Shown: positions 1 to 11,006 of the stretch, in pieces
How the letters are laid out: each line of letters starts with the position of its first letter
Numbering within the stretch: the first letter of the stretch is position 1
Source of the DNA: Melampsora larici-populina 98AG31
Taxonomy: Eukaryota > Basidiomycota > Pucciniomycetes > Pucciniales > Melampsoraceae
Assembly (NCBI RefSeq): GCF_000204055.1
Contig: NW_006768790.1
Span: forward strand, 79,534 to 143,533
DNA: 64,000 nucleotides
Direction: 5' to 3'
Notes under the pieces: generated by a model
Databases searched by the model: none
The model's input: the letters and a program-made list of their open reading frames with translations, nothing else
What the model was told of the DNA's origin: nothing
Translations under genes and position numbers: made by a program

Positions 1-855
1 AGCGACAATCTCCTTTGTCGAGATACCTGAATTCCCGTGACAGTTTCTAGAAGTGAGTCTCAATCACTTCTCGTCACAATACCTGAAACACTAACCTGAA
101 TTCCCGTGACAGTTTCTAGAAGTGAGTCTCAATCACTTCTCGTCACAATACCTGAAACACTAACCTATAAGGTTTGTTCAGGTCACCAATATAAAAATAA
201 GGAAAAGGGTCGACGCGATGAGTTCAGTAAGATTCTTTTCCTTTCCGTAAGAAGACGGATCAATTTCACCTGAATTCCCGTGACAGTTTCTAGAAGTGAG
301 TCTCAATCACTTCTCGGTCACAATACCTGAAACACTAACCTATATAGAACAAAAGATAGAAATAGACAAGTACAAAAAGGACACTACTTGTTAGATGAAG
401 AGAATAGAAAGAATAGCACAGTTGACTATGTATCTGACCCTATAAGGTTTGTTCAGGTCACAATATAAAATAAGGAAAAGGGTCGACGCGATGAGTTCAG
501 TAAGATCTAGCGTCGACAATGATTCAGATGAAAAAGAAAAAGATAACATCACAGTATGATAATTAGTAACAGTCATATTGAAGATCAAACTAATGGAGAG
601 TAGAGACTATTGATGATAATGTAGTGAAGGGGTTGAACTTACTCTTTTCCTTTCCGTAAGAAGACGGATAAAGGAAAAGAGTATTAGCGCGAAAAGGGGG
701 AGGCGCAATTTAAATAGGGATCATTTAAGTTTGAGTCTGACATCTTAAGTTTGAATAAAACTACTGTATTTTAGTATGTAAAGTGATTTGATACTTAGAG
801 TCTTATTCACCTTTCACCACGGCTGAAACCTAGGTACGAGAGACTGAGGTGTCTC
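1..855. repeat. Non-coding block of short direct repeats
   Basis: A unit of about 69 bp starting CCTGAATTCCCGTGAC occurs at 26, 95 and 269; the first two copies are in tandem. A second unit starting ATAAGGTTTGTTCAGG occurs at about 169-232 and 441-508. A third, TTTCCTTTCCGTAAGAAGAC, occurs near 240 and 648. The pattern looks like a decayed, repeatedly rearranged transposon end. I see no credible gene, and 509-855 otherwise holds nothing I can identify. Confidence 0.6.
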
Positions 856-2179
856 TCAACAGATGATAAATATAATATTGGAGGGTAATGATAGGCTTAC
901 AATATCTGAATGTGAATTCACTCGAGTGGATTTGCGGGTTGGTGGCCTTGTTTTGTTGGTCTCAGTACCTATAGCTTGCTCTAAAGGCGCTTCTTCACTA
1001 GTTGTTTTTGTTGAATTCTTGGTCTGAGTGTCAGTAGTTTTTGCTGGAGTATGCTTTTCAATTAAGAGAGTGGTAGGGATATCATCGGAGTCGTTATCAT
1101 CGATGGTCGCATTTTCTTCCTCTTCATTTTTTCGTTCTTCCTTGTCTTTTGTTTGTTCGTGTAATTGGGGTTCTTGATCAGTTTCTACTGATCGAGAATG
1201 GGATCGTCCAGCGGTGGTGGTGGTCGATTGCTATTGAAGAATGAAAAAAAAAATTAATTGATTGGTAACTTATATCAAAGAAAAAAAAATGACGTACTTT
1301 GTTGATGACTGGCTCAGTTAGATTTTTAGCTAGTTGACAATCCCTTACAAAGACCGCGAGTAGACGTTGCTCGGTAGCTTGGTCAAGTTCTTGCAAATGC
1401 GTGATCAAGGCATGATATTGCTGAGGTATTGCAGAGAGCGTTTTAGGTGGAGATAATGCTTCATTCGGTTCCTTTGGGGCTGATACGGTTGTATCAGTCT
1501 TTGAGGCAGCTATCTTGATGTCATTCAAGGTATGAATTGAATTTGAATTGGCCTTCGATTCATTTTCTCCTCGTTTCCGTTTCTTAGGCTTCACCAAGGG
1601 CGCATCATGATCTATCTTCAGGTCGAGTATTGGCCCATGATTGTGTTTGTTATCCTCAATCTTGATGTACCAAGTATCGGTAACCGGATCTCGTTTCGCA
1701 GTCATCGCAAATGGGCATGTGGGAATATCAAGCGTTTTTCCCTGTGCTTCAGCTGCTTTCTTAGCCCGGGTCTGCTTGCGATTCGGTCCAAGAGCACATT
1801 TCCAAGTCGAGAATAGGTTTTTCCGCACGTCTAGATTCGTGATTTCGTATTGGTTAGCACGGGCATGGGCGGTGAGGTGGGCTTCTACATCATCGACGGT
1901 CTTGAAGGTACCCTCTCTAGGTGGAGGTGGTATCTTGGTGTACGTTTTCGGCTCCGAGGAGGTGATAGTGGCATCTTGCTGCTCGGTAGAGGTAGGGGGT
2001 CCTGCGTCCTTGGTAGATGTTAGACTCGTGGTTTGGGCCGGTTCAGTAGGTGGGTTGGTGGTGGTTGCAAGCGAAGTCTCGCCGGTAGAGAGGGTGGCAG
2101 TTGTTGTGGTAGTTGTTGCGGTGGTCGTGGGAACAGAGGGGGGGGAAGTATCCTTGGTGGTTGAAGTGGAAGAGTCCAT
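856..2179 (-). CDS. FAR1/WRKY-GCM1-like zinc-finger protein, two exons
   Basis: The first ATG in frame is at 2179 (the frame is open upstream to 2278 but with no ATG). Exon 1 runs 2179-1298, an intron with GTACGT donor and TTCAATAG acceptor spans 1297-1231, and exon 2 runs 1230 to a TGA at 858-856, giving about 418 residues. A Ser/Thr/Pro-rich N-terminus is followed by a C...C...HNH region (WKCALG, CPFAMTAK, DNKHNHGP) typical of the FAR1/MULE-associated zinc-chelating DNA-binding fold. Then come a basic stretch (KPKKRKRG), an acidic region and a C-terminal PPTRKSTR motif. No transposase domain follows, so this may be a stand-alone, possibly domesticated, DNA-binding protein. The fold is inferred from the motif; no target is known. 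Confidence 0.6.
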
Positions 2180-2369
2180 CGAAAATTCAATATTTTTCCT
2201 AGAGATGTTGTGTGATTGAAGGTGAGAGGGATTCTTGATGTTGTGGGATCGATGGGAAAGATTTTTCAAGTCTTTCACTCATTCGGTCCCTGGCGAAGCT
2301 GTGGGTGGTTACTTAAGTACATACATAAGTACATATATACTTAGGGGTGATGTAAATGACACATAGGAG

Positions 2370-3300
2370 ATACGAACTAGTCCCACATGTGTGATTATAT
2401 CTACATATGTGGGATTTGAGTGTTCCCACATGTGGAATTCAAACCTACATATGTGGGATTGATGGTACCATTTCTTCATGTGGGAGTTGAATTCCCACAT
2501 GTGGGATCTCTGTCACACATTAATCCAAGAGGGAGGCGAACTTCAATGACTATTCTTGTGTCCCACTTGTGGGATCATGTGTTCCACAGGTGGGATCTTA
2601 AGTTCCACATGTGGGATCGTATGTTCCACATGTGGGATCCTGGGTGTCACATGAGGGACTATATGTCCCACATGAATGATAGAAATCCAAAGCCGCCCAT
2701 GTGTAACTTTGAATCACTAATGTGGGACGCCAATCCCACATGAGGGACTATATGTCCCACATGGGATATCCAATTTCCCACATATGTAATCTCACATCTC
2801 ACATTCACTAATGTGGGACGCCAATCCCACATGGGGAACTCTATGTCCCACATGGGATATCCAATTTCCCACATGTGTAATCTCACAGCTCACAATCACT
2901 AATGTGGGACGCCAATCCCACATGAGGGACTATATGTCCCACATGGGATATCCAATTTTCCACATATGTGATCTGACGTCTCACAATCACTAATGTGGGA
3001 CGCCAATCCCACATGAGGGACTATGTGTCCCACATGGGATATCCAATTTCCCACATGTGTAATCTCACATCTAATGTGGGACGCTATCCCACATGAGGGA
3101 CTATATGTCCCACATGAGATATCTAATTTCCCACATATGTAATCTTACGTCTCACAAAGACTAAGGTGGAACGCTAATCCCACATGAGGAACTACATGTC
3201 CCACATGGGGGATCCAATTTACCACATATCACGTTCCACATGAGGGAGCTTATGTCCCACATGTGGGACTCTGGTCCCACATGATAATCTCAAGTCACAC
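2370..3300. repeat. Palindromic CCCACATGTGGG satellite
   Basis: Dozens of copies of TCCCACATGTGGGA and degraded forms occur in both orientations. From about 2718 they are organised into units of roughly 91 bp, each starting AATGTGGGACGCCAATCCC (starts near 2718, 2810, 2901, 2992 and 3073; the last is shorter, and a degenerate copy follows near 3165). The short frames here are by-products of the repeat. Confidence 0.85.
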
Positions 3301-3571
3301 AGGGATGGAGTTACAGGTCTTTGATGGGTTATAAGACGTTTATATGTCCTTTATTCAGCTAAATCAATGTTTTTTTCTTTGTGAATATGGTGCAGAAGAG
3401 GTGTTAGAGCAGTGTTTCGGTGTTCCTGAGGGTGTTAAAGTTGAAAATTTTCTTCAGCCGCCGACGCGGCAGGCGCGTCAGCGTGTCGAAAGGGAGGTCT
3501 TCGGCTTATCACCGATGAGAATGATACATTTTCCTTCGGCTAGTGTCCGAAGTGTCGGGTAGGCACAGGTG
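3301..3571. other. Unassigned sequence before the Ngaro element
   Basis: A short open frame (3344-3562, plus) ends at the boundary where outer Ngaro homology begins. Its middle looks like a real exon fragment (FGVPEGVKVENF), but I recognise no family. It could be the end of a host gene or of the truncated repeat. Confidence 0.25.
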
Positions 3572-3637
3572 GAAAGAAGCTTTTCATTTTTCAGCGCTCA
3601 ATCAACTCTTTGCTAGAACTCGTTTCTCAAATTTAAT
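3572..3637 (+). repeat. Ngaro repeat A1 (partial)
   Basis: Direct copy, with few mismatches, of 15494-15559. Both begin GAAAGAAGCTTTTCATTTTT. It lies just upstream of the gag start codon at 3660. Confidence 0.8.
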
Positions 3638-3659
3638 ATTAGATCTTGAATCACACAAA

Positions 3660-4020
3660 ATGGCCCTAAGGCAACAAATCGATAGAACAGCAAATAACAT
3701 ACAGCGAAGATTGACTAGAGCAGAAGCGGCAGCAACAGGCGCTCAATTAGAAGAGAGGCTAGTGACACCTAGAAGAGGTGATGGTAGAGGTAGAAGTCAA
3801 GCAAGAAGACGAGTAGAAGAGGAGGAAAGTGAAGGAAATAGGTCACACATACCACGACGAAGGTTAAATCAAGTAGAAGAAAGAAATGAAGAGGAAGAAG
3901 AAGAAAGTGAAGAATGGGGAGGAATAAAGGAAGTAGAAGAGGAGAACGAAGAAGAGTTGGAAGAAAAGACATTAGAAGAAGGTCCAACGTTGAATCATAT
4001 AACAGAAAGGATTAAAAAAG
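3660..4020 (+). CDS. Ngaro gag-like protein, exon 1 (outer copy)
   Basis: Starts MALRQQIDRTANN and continues with Arg-rich and then very Glu-rich sequence; the frame is intact to a GTAAGA donor at 4021. The antisense copy has the same exon (starting MALRNQ, 11006-10676) and the same donor, so the splice is conserved. It probably joins the gag exon beginning upstream of 4324. The acidic, low-complexity character fits a structural nucleocapsid-like protein but gives no domain assignment. Confidence 0.6.
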
Positions 4021-4125
4021 GTAAGACTCACTCAAACATCTTCATTTCAAATCTCCCTATTCTTTCTCTCTTCGCTCAAAGCCAATATAGATTCGCAACA
4101 CGTCAACTATGTTGTCACGCGTAAT

Positions 4126-4236
4126 GGGAATAGCCTGGCCTGGCTTCGAATAGGTGCCCAGCCAGGGTCGGCTTACAATAGATACCTCAGCCTGGCCTGG
4201 CTTAAAGAATAAGACCCAGCCAGCACAGGCTTACAA
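4126..4236 (+). repeat. Tandem hairpin-prone repeats in the gag intron region
   Basis: Two copies of a roughly 50-bp unit (AGCCTGGCCTGGCTT ... CCCAGCCAG ... GGCTTACAAT). The antisense Ngaro copy carries the same structure at about 10462-10575. Conservation in both copies, and CCTGGC/GCCAGG complementarity, suggest a folded RNA or a recombinase or packaging site. Confidence 0.5.
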
Positions 4237-5656
4237 TATGTACCATAGAAGTCACAGTAGACATAGAAGAGTTGGCGCTAACGGAAACATGGTTTTGGTT
4301 GAATAGACGCTCGATGTGAAGCTTTGGTTGAATTGATCCAAGATGTGTACAATTGCAACGACAAAGAAAGCGCTAAACGCCTAACTGACCGTCTGAATAA
4401 AGAAGACCTGGACCGAGACCCAACAAACCAATACGTGGTTGACGATGACTTGTCAAAATCTTCAGATGACGAAGCAAATGTCAGATCCTTCCTAGTGGCG
4501 CAGAAGAAAATACCAAACGCACCTAGTGTAATGGTTGTCCAGGAAACAACGCTTGATAGAGAGGTAGACGCGAAACGACAAGACTGGTATCCCGGATGTG
4601 AAAGCCAAGAAGAGTCAGACAAGGCTAAAGCAATGATGACCTTGAAAAAAGGAAGCCTCACCTTATCTAACAGAGATATGATTCACAACGGAAGAGTATT
4701 CAAATCCGTTCCAGCGAAAATGGGAGACACCATCACTCCATTATCTCCTCACTTAACCGTTAAGCTGAAAGGCCTAAAATCATTCATACCTTTACCGGTG
4801 TTCGACAAAGAATTCCTGATTCGAGACCAAATGGTGTGGTCCTTATTACCCCCAAAGTCAGAAGAGAAATCAGAAAGAGAAAAGAGAATGTACGTAGGAG
4901 AAGGCCCAAAAGAAGAACTCACCATGGATTTTGAATCTTGGAGCGACTGTATGGAACTGTTCTGCATACATTTACAAGATCAAGATTGGAGCCCGGTGGC
5001 AGATAGATTCAAAAGCCATGTGGTAATCGTGAAGCAGTTGAGGAAAGACTTCGGGTGGATGGTGGCGTTACAATATTGCAGGTTGGTGAGGCAAGGAGTG
5101 ATGCGGGAGACCATTGATAGCGCCCTCGGAAACTGGGCAGAACTGCAAGAACATCTGCTAGCACAAGCTAAGACAAAAGCTGAAAGCCATAACAAGAGAC
5201 ATTATCGATCCATTCTCTAGCTTCAGTAGGCTCATGTGTTTTTCCATTGATGTAGTTACTGGTATTTATGACCGCCTGATGGCGGTCAAAGGTAACTCAC
5301 CCTGCGCTACCCTTGCCTCGATGGTGAGGGTAGCGCTGTGTGGGAGAAGCCGAAGGCCCGCTCCTCGAATGGTTTTCGGAAACCAATTTTCGAGCGCGTG
5401 CTGCTTTCAGCCTGGGCCACCCGCCCTCCATTTAGTTCCGAGATGGGTTGTCCGACGACCCCTCCACCAAGAATGGTTCGTGTGGTAACGTACCGTCCTT
5501 GGCCTGGAGGGCAACTCCCATCTACGGTATGTTATCAGGAGGTGGGTCGTAAGTTATCAGGAGACGAGTCACGGGGGTGGGGAAGGTGAGGAGGCTTGTA
5601 ACCCAACAATACTGTATGCCTTACATTCATGCAATCCACAAGATTAGCTCCCAAGC

Positions 5657-6724
5657 TCATACAAACTTTATTGTGTCTAAAAATTCTTTTGTCGCCTCTA
5701 CCTCTTCTGCTGTGAAGGTTTTCACGTAACGTTTATACGAATCTGACTTCCACCTTCCTGTCCTCTTCAGCTTCGACAAACTCGTCCCAAGCTTCGCTTG
5801 TAGCGATGCTCCTCCCACTCTGAAGGAGTGGCCGGACCATGTTTGTACGCTTGATGCTCCCCAGGCCTCTTCAATCAGTCGTATGAAGGTACTCTTCTTC
5901 AACAACTTCGTGTCTAGTTGAAATAGGAAGGTTTCTCGGTCGTCATTCGTATTCATCGCTATCAACCGGCGCATCGCCGCCACGGGGTCTAGTACTGACG
6001 GCTGTTCTTGTAAGTGTATTGTCTGAATTTCTCCAGGTTTCGCTGTTTTCCCCTTCCTCAGATGAATCTTCGCCCAACTACCTTTCCCCGATCTTCCAAA
6101 CTCTACGTGCCTACGCAAGACAGCTCCTCCTTTTTTTGACGCCCTGAAGATTTCACCTAGCCTCATTAAACCCCAAAAGGCTACTATTGCAACACCTGCT
6201 ACGAACTCGTGCGTTTTCGATCTGCCTTCACAGTAATCCAGCAGGGAGAACAGTTGTTGAACAGTGACTGGTTTCTTGCTTTCCGTAAGTAGAACTTCTT
6301 CTTCTTCATTCTTTGTAGCTCGGATCAAAAGCTTTACAATCGACTCATCCAACTTAATCTTTCTCACATGCTTTACTAGATGCCAGGCTTGAATGCCGTC
6401 TATGTACTTATTGATTGTTTTCGATGCGATCTTCCGTTTCGGTTGAACCCCGACTTCTATCCCCGAACGGCCTGCCCAAGCTATAAAACCGTACATATCG
6501 TTGCTTTGGATGTGTAAGCGGTCGTCGAAAATCTTTCCTTTTGATTCGATGTACTCGATAAACTTCGACAATCCCGAAGAGTACCCTTTTAAGGTTGATT
6601 TCGCCCAACTGCTCTTGGCCATGTGGGCTCCTGGTCCGGAGGCTGTTTGCAATGCTGCGCCGAAGTGACCTGGTGGTCCTGAGTTCTTTCGGATGGGTTG
6701 TCGTTTTGCTCGGTAAGGTGGCAT
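5657..6724 (-). CDS. Tyrosine recombinase of inner Ngaro element
   Basis: An intact 355-residue frame from ATG at 6724. The N-terminal half (SSWAKSTLKGYSSGLSKF) resembles the SAM-like core-binding domain of phage-type integrases. The C-terminal half has the catalytic signature: an Arg in FWGLMRLGEI (about residue 187), HSFR as H-x-x-R (about 301-304), and the nucleophilic Tyr in KRYVKTF (about 336). It would join the circular DNA intermediate to the genome in place of a DDE integrase. It is separated from the RT gene by about 500 bp with no gene (6725-7224). Confidence 0.85.
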   Translation of the reverse strand: MPPYRAKRQPIRKNSGPPGHFGAALQTASGPGAHMAKSSWAKSTLKGYSSGLSKFIEYIESKGKIFDDRLHIQSNDMYGFIAWAGRSGIEVGVQPKRKIASKTINKYIDGIQAWHLVKHVRKIKLDESIVKLLIRATKNEEEEVLLTESKKPVTVQQLFSLLDYCEGRSKTHEFVAGVAIVAFWGLMRLGEIFRASKKGGAVLRRHVEFGRSGKGSWAKIHLRKGKTAKPGEIQTIHLQEQPSVLDPVAAMRRLIAMNTNDDRETFLFQLDTKLLKKSTFIRLIEEAWGASSVQTWSGHSFRVGGASLQAKLGTSLSKLKRTGRWKSDSYKRYVKTFTAEEVEATKEFLDTIKFV

Positions 6725-7224
6725 TTTGTCAAGATTTATCGTATTTCTTTCGTTCGTAAGCTGACGTAAGGCTAGTTGTTTCCCTCGAAGTTGTTCTTAG
6801 TTGTTTCCCTTGAATTTGTTCATACGACTTGTCTAGTTTCCTACTTCGGGCATCGGGTCGGTTACTTACGTACCCCCCCTCTTTACTCTCCAGCGAGACG
6901 TCACGAGCTTGTCACCCACGTCAGTCTCGCCGATCACCCTTTCCAGAGATCGAGTGATCTTCGCAAGGATCACGACTCAACCTGCATCCCCAAGAAACCT
7001 ATTGTATACGGTCTCGGCAACGTGCACAACTCCCGTGCACTTACAAAGGTGTCTGGAAGCCGCTACCTTACGCTCACAAGGGTCTTATAGTGTTGTTGTA
7101 GATGGCTTCCTGCTGGTCTCACAGGTCTCAAGATCTCATACTTTACATTATATTGGGGATCGCGACTTGCGAGTTTGGATCAGGTCTCTATTTGTAAGTC
7201 ATTCGTAAGTCTGGTCACTTCTAT

Positions 7225-8904
7225 TCAAGTTTGTACAATAAAGCGTTTCAAGTCTTCCGGGATCTCTATTTTGATCTCATTCCAAGCTTTCTTTGTTGAA
7301 TCTAGTCCCCGAGATAAGGCATCCGCTGCGTTATCTGCAGATTTCACCCGTTTCGCTTCAATCGCGCTGTTATGACGAATCAAATCTTCTTGGATGATTT
7401 TCCATTCCCGGTTTACCAATGGATCCCTCAACTTCCCGTTATTCACTGCGCCCTCTGATACGGTGTTATCCGTTAGAGCTAAGTAAGTGTTACCTTCCAC
7501 TCTCTTTAGCAACTTCACCATCATCCAACCTAACCTTATTGCCACTGTTTCCGCCCAGGCGATACCTCGTCTCGTGCCATCTTTCTCCACCACGTCCCAT
7601 CCTCTTCTTAGCTTAAACCTTGACCAGGAGACTCCTACGATAATTCCTAGACCGTACGATGTCGAGGCATCCCCTACCCAACCTATCGTTTGTGTTACGG
7701 GTTGCGGGATCACTCGAAGCGGGTTTGCCGTTTGGAGTGTGGCTCTCCATATTAGTAGGTCTTCTCGCACTTCTTCCAAGATTTCTCGCAATGCAAACTT
7801 ATGCTTCCATTGTTGCAACATCCTATAGATGGCTGCACAATACACTTTCATCTGTGGGAAGACATACGCTGCGTGTTGTAGCCGTCCAACTAGCTTTTCG
7901 GTCTCCTTAAAAGATTGTTTGCTGTCTTGTAAGTACTCGTTGATTTGACTAATTCGAAGTTTTATTTTCTCCTGCGGTAAGCTGACGGTTTTGTTCTCTC
8001 CATCCCAGACGAAACCTAAGTATTTCTGAACGTAAGTGAATTCTCGCCATTTCTCTTCATTCGTGGCTACCCCCATTCTTTCACTCGCTTTCACGATATC
8101 TAGCATGTTACCCGCCTCGGTGTCTTCAACTGGTTTGGCGAATAAGGTGTCATCGACCCAGCGGAAGCCTGCCAACATCTTGAATTTCTTTACCATCACT
8201 TCTTTCCAGGTCTCCGCCGCCCAACCAAAAGTACCACATCCTGCTATGCCGCCGAATTGAACCCTCGTATCCAGTAGGACCTCGTCATTAAAGTCTAACA
8301 CCATCAAGAACCTCCACTGGTCTATCGCTACCGGTATTTGTCGGTAAGCTTTAGCCCAGTTGAATATCCCCAGCAATAACTTTCCTTTCTATGATATGAA
8401 AAAGATTGCAACCTTCTTAAAGTCATCCCAGGATGTTTCAAATTCTTCTTTATCTACGTTCTTGTTTACTGATTCAATATTTCGTACGTGTCTAGGGTAA
8501 GATAGATCGCTTATAGGCCTGAATGACCCATCGCCGTTCACTACTGCGCCTAAAGGATTGGTTCGGAAGAAACCTATCCGTTGGTAAACCTCCTCTTGTG
8601 GCCACGGACCATACATTCGACCTGCCAACAGCTCTTTAGTGAAGTTTTCCTCTATTTTCTCCTGAGCTTGTTTTGCTGACGTATGATTAGGTGGGCAATA
8701 GAACCGTTTCGAAGGTATACCTGCATTTACAATTCCCTGCGAAAATCCAGATTTAAACATTTTCAAGATGTGTTTGTATTTCTGAAATAGGCCTGTTGTT
8801 CTTAACTCCTCTTCCCAGACTTCGAGGTTCATTTCGTAGGACGATCTCTCCGGCCAGCTTTTTACGTCTTCTCCCCGGCAATTTAAGACAATAGGGTTAG
8901 TCAA
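7225..8904 (-). pseudogene. Reverse transcriptase/RNase H of inner Ngaro element, one in-frame stop
   Basis: A single frame runs from ATG 8904 to 7225 and is interrupted only by TAG at 8389-8387, where the outer copy reads EYK. The RT palm is evident: FNWAKAYRQIP (motif A), QFGGIAGCGTFGWA (motif B) and the catalytic box WVDD in place of the usual YVDD. The RNase H part has DASTSYGLG, the ALTDNT motif and DNAADALSRG, the last also typical of DIRS-order RNase H. With a single nonsense codon the copy may be recently dead, or read through. Confidence 0.8.
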
Positions 8905-9091
8905 ACTTGAGTTTCCAACCTCACTTTAACCGTACATGCCGTCATCAGTTGTTTAAGAAGGTACGTTGGCATGGAGGATAGGATCGTGAGGCAAGGCAAA
9001 AGGCACATGGAGCGTGACGGGACAGGTCAAGGATCAGTACCATGAAAGGTAATGCATTTCATTCACATCATCCGGCCACGTGGGCTACAGC

Positions 9092-10453
9092 TTACGATCG
9101 CTTCCATCTCCCGTCATTTCCCTTCTTTTCGTGCCGCCTCTCAGGGCTTTTGCTACGCTCTTTCCTCTTTTCATCTCCCCATCGTGGGCCTCGGACATCA
9201 CGATCTCGGTCTCTGTTCCACGGTTGAGCTCCTCTGTTTCTCTTACCACCACCGTTTCCACGATACGAACTTCCAGTTGCATGGCGATTAACACTGGTAT
9301 GGTGATTGGGGGTGTACGAGGTGTTAAAGGTTGTACTGCTTGTGCTTGCAACCGGCTGAGAAGTCTTGGTCTGGTTGGTGTAAGGGCATATATTGGCTTT
9401 TGGACCATTTTCGGGGTAAGGATTCGTTCGGTAATATCGCTCATTATAGCTTTCGGCTTTGGTCTTTGCTTGAGCTAACAAATGGTCTTGCAATTCCGCC
9501 CAGTTCCCCATCGAGCTATCAATTGTTTCTCGCATTACTCCTTGTCTTACGAGCCGGCAATACCTCAATGCGACCATCCACCCAAAATCCTTCCTTAATT
9601 GCTTTACAATCACCATGTGACTCTCGAATTGATCCGCTACTGGACCCCAGTCCTGGTCTCGTAAATGTACGCACATCAACTCCATACAATCGCTCCAGGC
9701 CTCAAAATCCATTGTAAGTTCTTCTTTTGGACCTTCTCCTCCGTACAACCTCTTCTCCTTATCCGCTTTGTCTTCTGACTTCGGTGGTAACAGGGACCAG
9801 GCCATTTGGTCTCTAATCAGAAATTCTTCATCGAACACGGGTAAAGGGATGAAAGACTTGAGGCCTTTCAACTTCAAGGTCAGATGAGGCGATAAAGGTG
9901 TGATAGCGTCTCCCATCTTAGCTGGACCAGACCGGAATACGCGTCCATTGTGGATCATATCGCTGTTCGACAAGGTAAGTGAACCTTTCTTCGCCGTCAT
10001 TAAAGCTTTTGCTTTATCTGACTCTTCCTGACTCGAGCATCCTTGGAACCAATCTACAGTTTCTTTGAGTGCTGACGTAGCAGTCGTTTTAATGATAGCT
10101 GGTTGATCTCGGTCTGCTGGGCCTTGTCGCTGGGTTTCACAAACAAAGGTCACGCTAGGGGCTTCCGGAGGTACTTTGGTTACTAGAAATGACCGGACGT
10201 TCGCCTCATCATCGGACGACTTCGATGACTCTTCATCCATCACGTAAGGATTTCCCGGCTCTTCTACACCGTCTTCCTTGTTCAAACGTTTTGTTAGGCG
10301 TCTTGCACCGGCGTCATCATCTCTATCGTAAGCGTCCTGGATCAACTCCACCAGAGCTTCTCTACGTGCTTCTGAATACGAAGGAATTGCAAAGGAACCA
10401 CCCCAAATGTCAGCGTCCGTACCTCTACGTCGTGGAGGTTGATAGAAGTTTAA
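9092..10453 (-). CDS. Gag-like protein of inner Ngaro element, exon 2
   Basis: Open from about 10453 (frame reading YQPPRRRGTD) to the stop at 9092. The first part has no ATG, consistent with splicing from the exon at 11006-10676. The body has a folded-looking core (LTKRLNKED, SDCMELMCVHL, FGWMVALRYCRLVRQG) and a C-terminal Gly/Arg/Asp-rich tail ending in RSKSPERR. It collinearly matches the split gag of the outer element. It is intact and presumably the nucleocapsid-like protein; no zinc knuckle is present. The exact acceptor is uncertain. Confidence 0.65.
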   Translation of the reverse strand, partial: LNFYQPPRRRGTDADIWGGSFAIPSYSEARREALVELIQDAYDRDDDAGARRLTKRLNKEDGVEEPGNPYVMDEESSKSSDDEANVRSFLVTKVPPEAPSVTFVCETQRQGPADRDQPAIIKTTATSALKETVDWFQGCSSQEESDKAKALMTAKKGSLTLSNSDMIHNGRVFRSGPAKMGDAITPLSPHLTLKLKGLKSFIPLPVFDEEFLIRDQMAWSLLPPKSEDKADKEKRLYGGEGPKEELTMDFEAWSDCMELMCVHLRDQDWGPVADQFESHMVIVKQLRKDFGWMVALRYCRLVRQGVMRETIDSSMGNWAELQDHLLAQAKTKAESYNERYYRTNPYPENGPKANICPYTNQTKTSQPVASTSSTTFNTSYTPNHHTSVNRHATGSSYRGNGGGKRNRGAQPWNRDRDRDVRGPRWGDEKRKERSKSPERRHEKKGNDGRWKRS

Positions 10454-10675
10454 GCAACGTATTGTAAGCCCGCGCTGGCTGGGTCTTATTCTAAGCCAGA
10501 CCAGGCGTGGTATCTACTGTAAGCCGATCCTGGCTGGGCTCCTATTTGTAGCCGGGCCAGGCTTTACGATCTCGTACGATCTTGTTGTGTTTACAAACGT
10601 TTCGCCATCATGAATGGTTGATATCGGATAGGAGGAGTGACAAATGGAAAGTTACATCAGTGAGTTATATCTTAC

Positions 10676-11006
10676 CTTTTATTATTCTTTTCTCAATTTG
10701 ATCAATATCCATCTGATCTGTTTCATCTTCTCTTTGTTCGTCTCCATCCACTTCTCCTATTCCACCCCATTCCTCGTCCTCTTCTGGTATTGGCTGATTC
10801 AATCTTGGCACATGCGAACATTCTTCTTCATCACTACCTTGCTCTTCTCTTCTGATGCCTTCTTGTTGCTCTTGACGTCTTCCTCCGTTTCTTCGTGGTG
10901 TTACTAGCCGCTCTTCTAGCTGTGTACCTGTTGCTGCTGCCTCTGCTCTTGTTAATCGTCTTTGAAGATTATTTGCTGCTCTGTCGATTTGATTTCTTAA
11001 AGCCAT
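10676..11006 (-). CDS. Gag-like protein of inner Ngaro element, exon 1
   Basis: ATG at 11006 (MALRNQIDRAANN), an Arg-rich then acidic segment, ending at a GTAAGATA donor (10675). It is the counterpart of 3660-4020. The intervening intron holds the CCTGGC/GCCAGG tandem repeats. Confidence 0.6.

Noticed and set aside
1641..2219. 192-residue plus-strand open frame opposite the zinc-finger gene
   Set aside because: Val/Ser-rich mirror of the Thr/Pro-rich minus-strand coding sequence; no motif of its own, while the minus frame has an intron and a zinc-binding pattern.
2420..2993. Repetitive MWDxxPTW-type open frames in the satellite
   Set aside because: They arise from the CCCACATGTGGG repeat read in frame and have no start context or conserved ends.
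9085..9717. Several plus-strand frames opposite the inner Ngaro gag
   Set aside because: Shadows of the long, homologous minus-strand gag frame.
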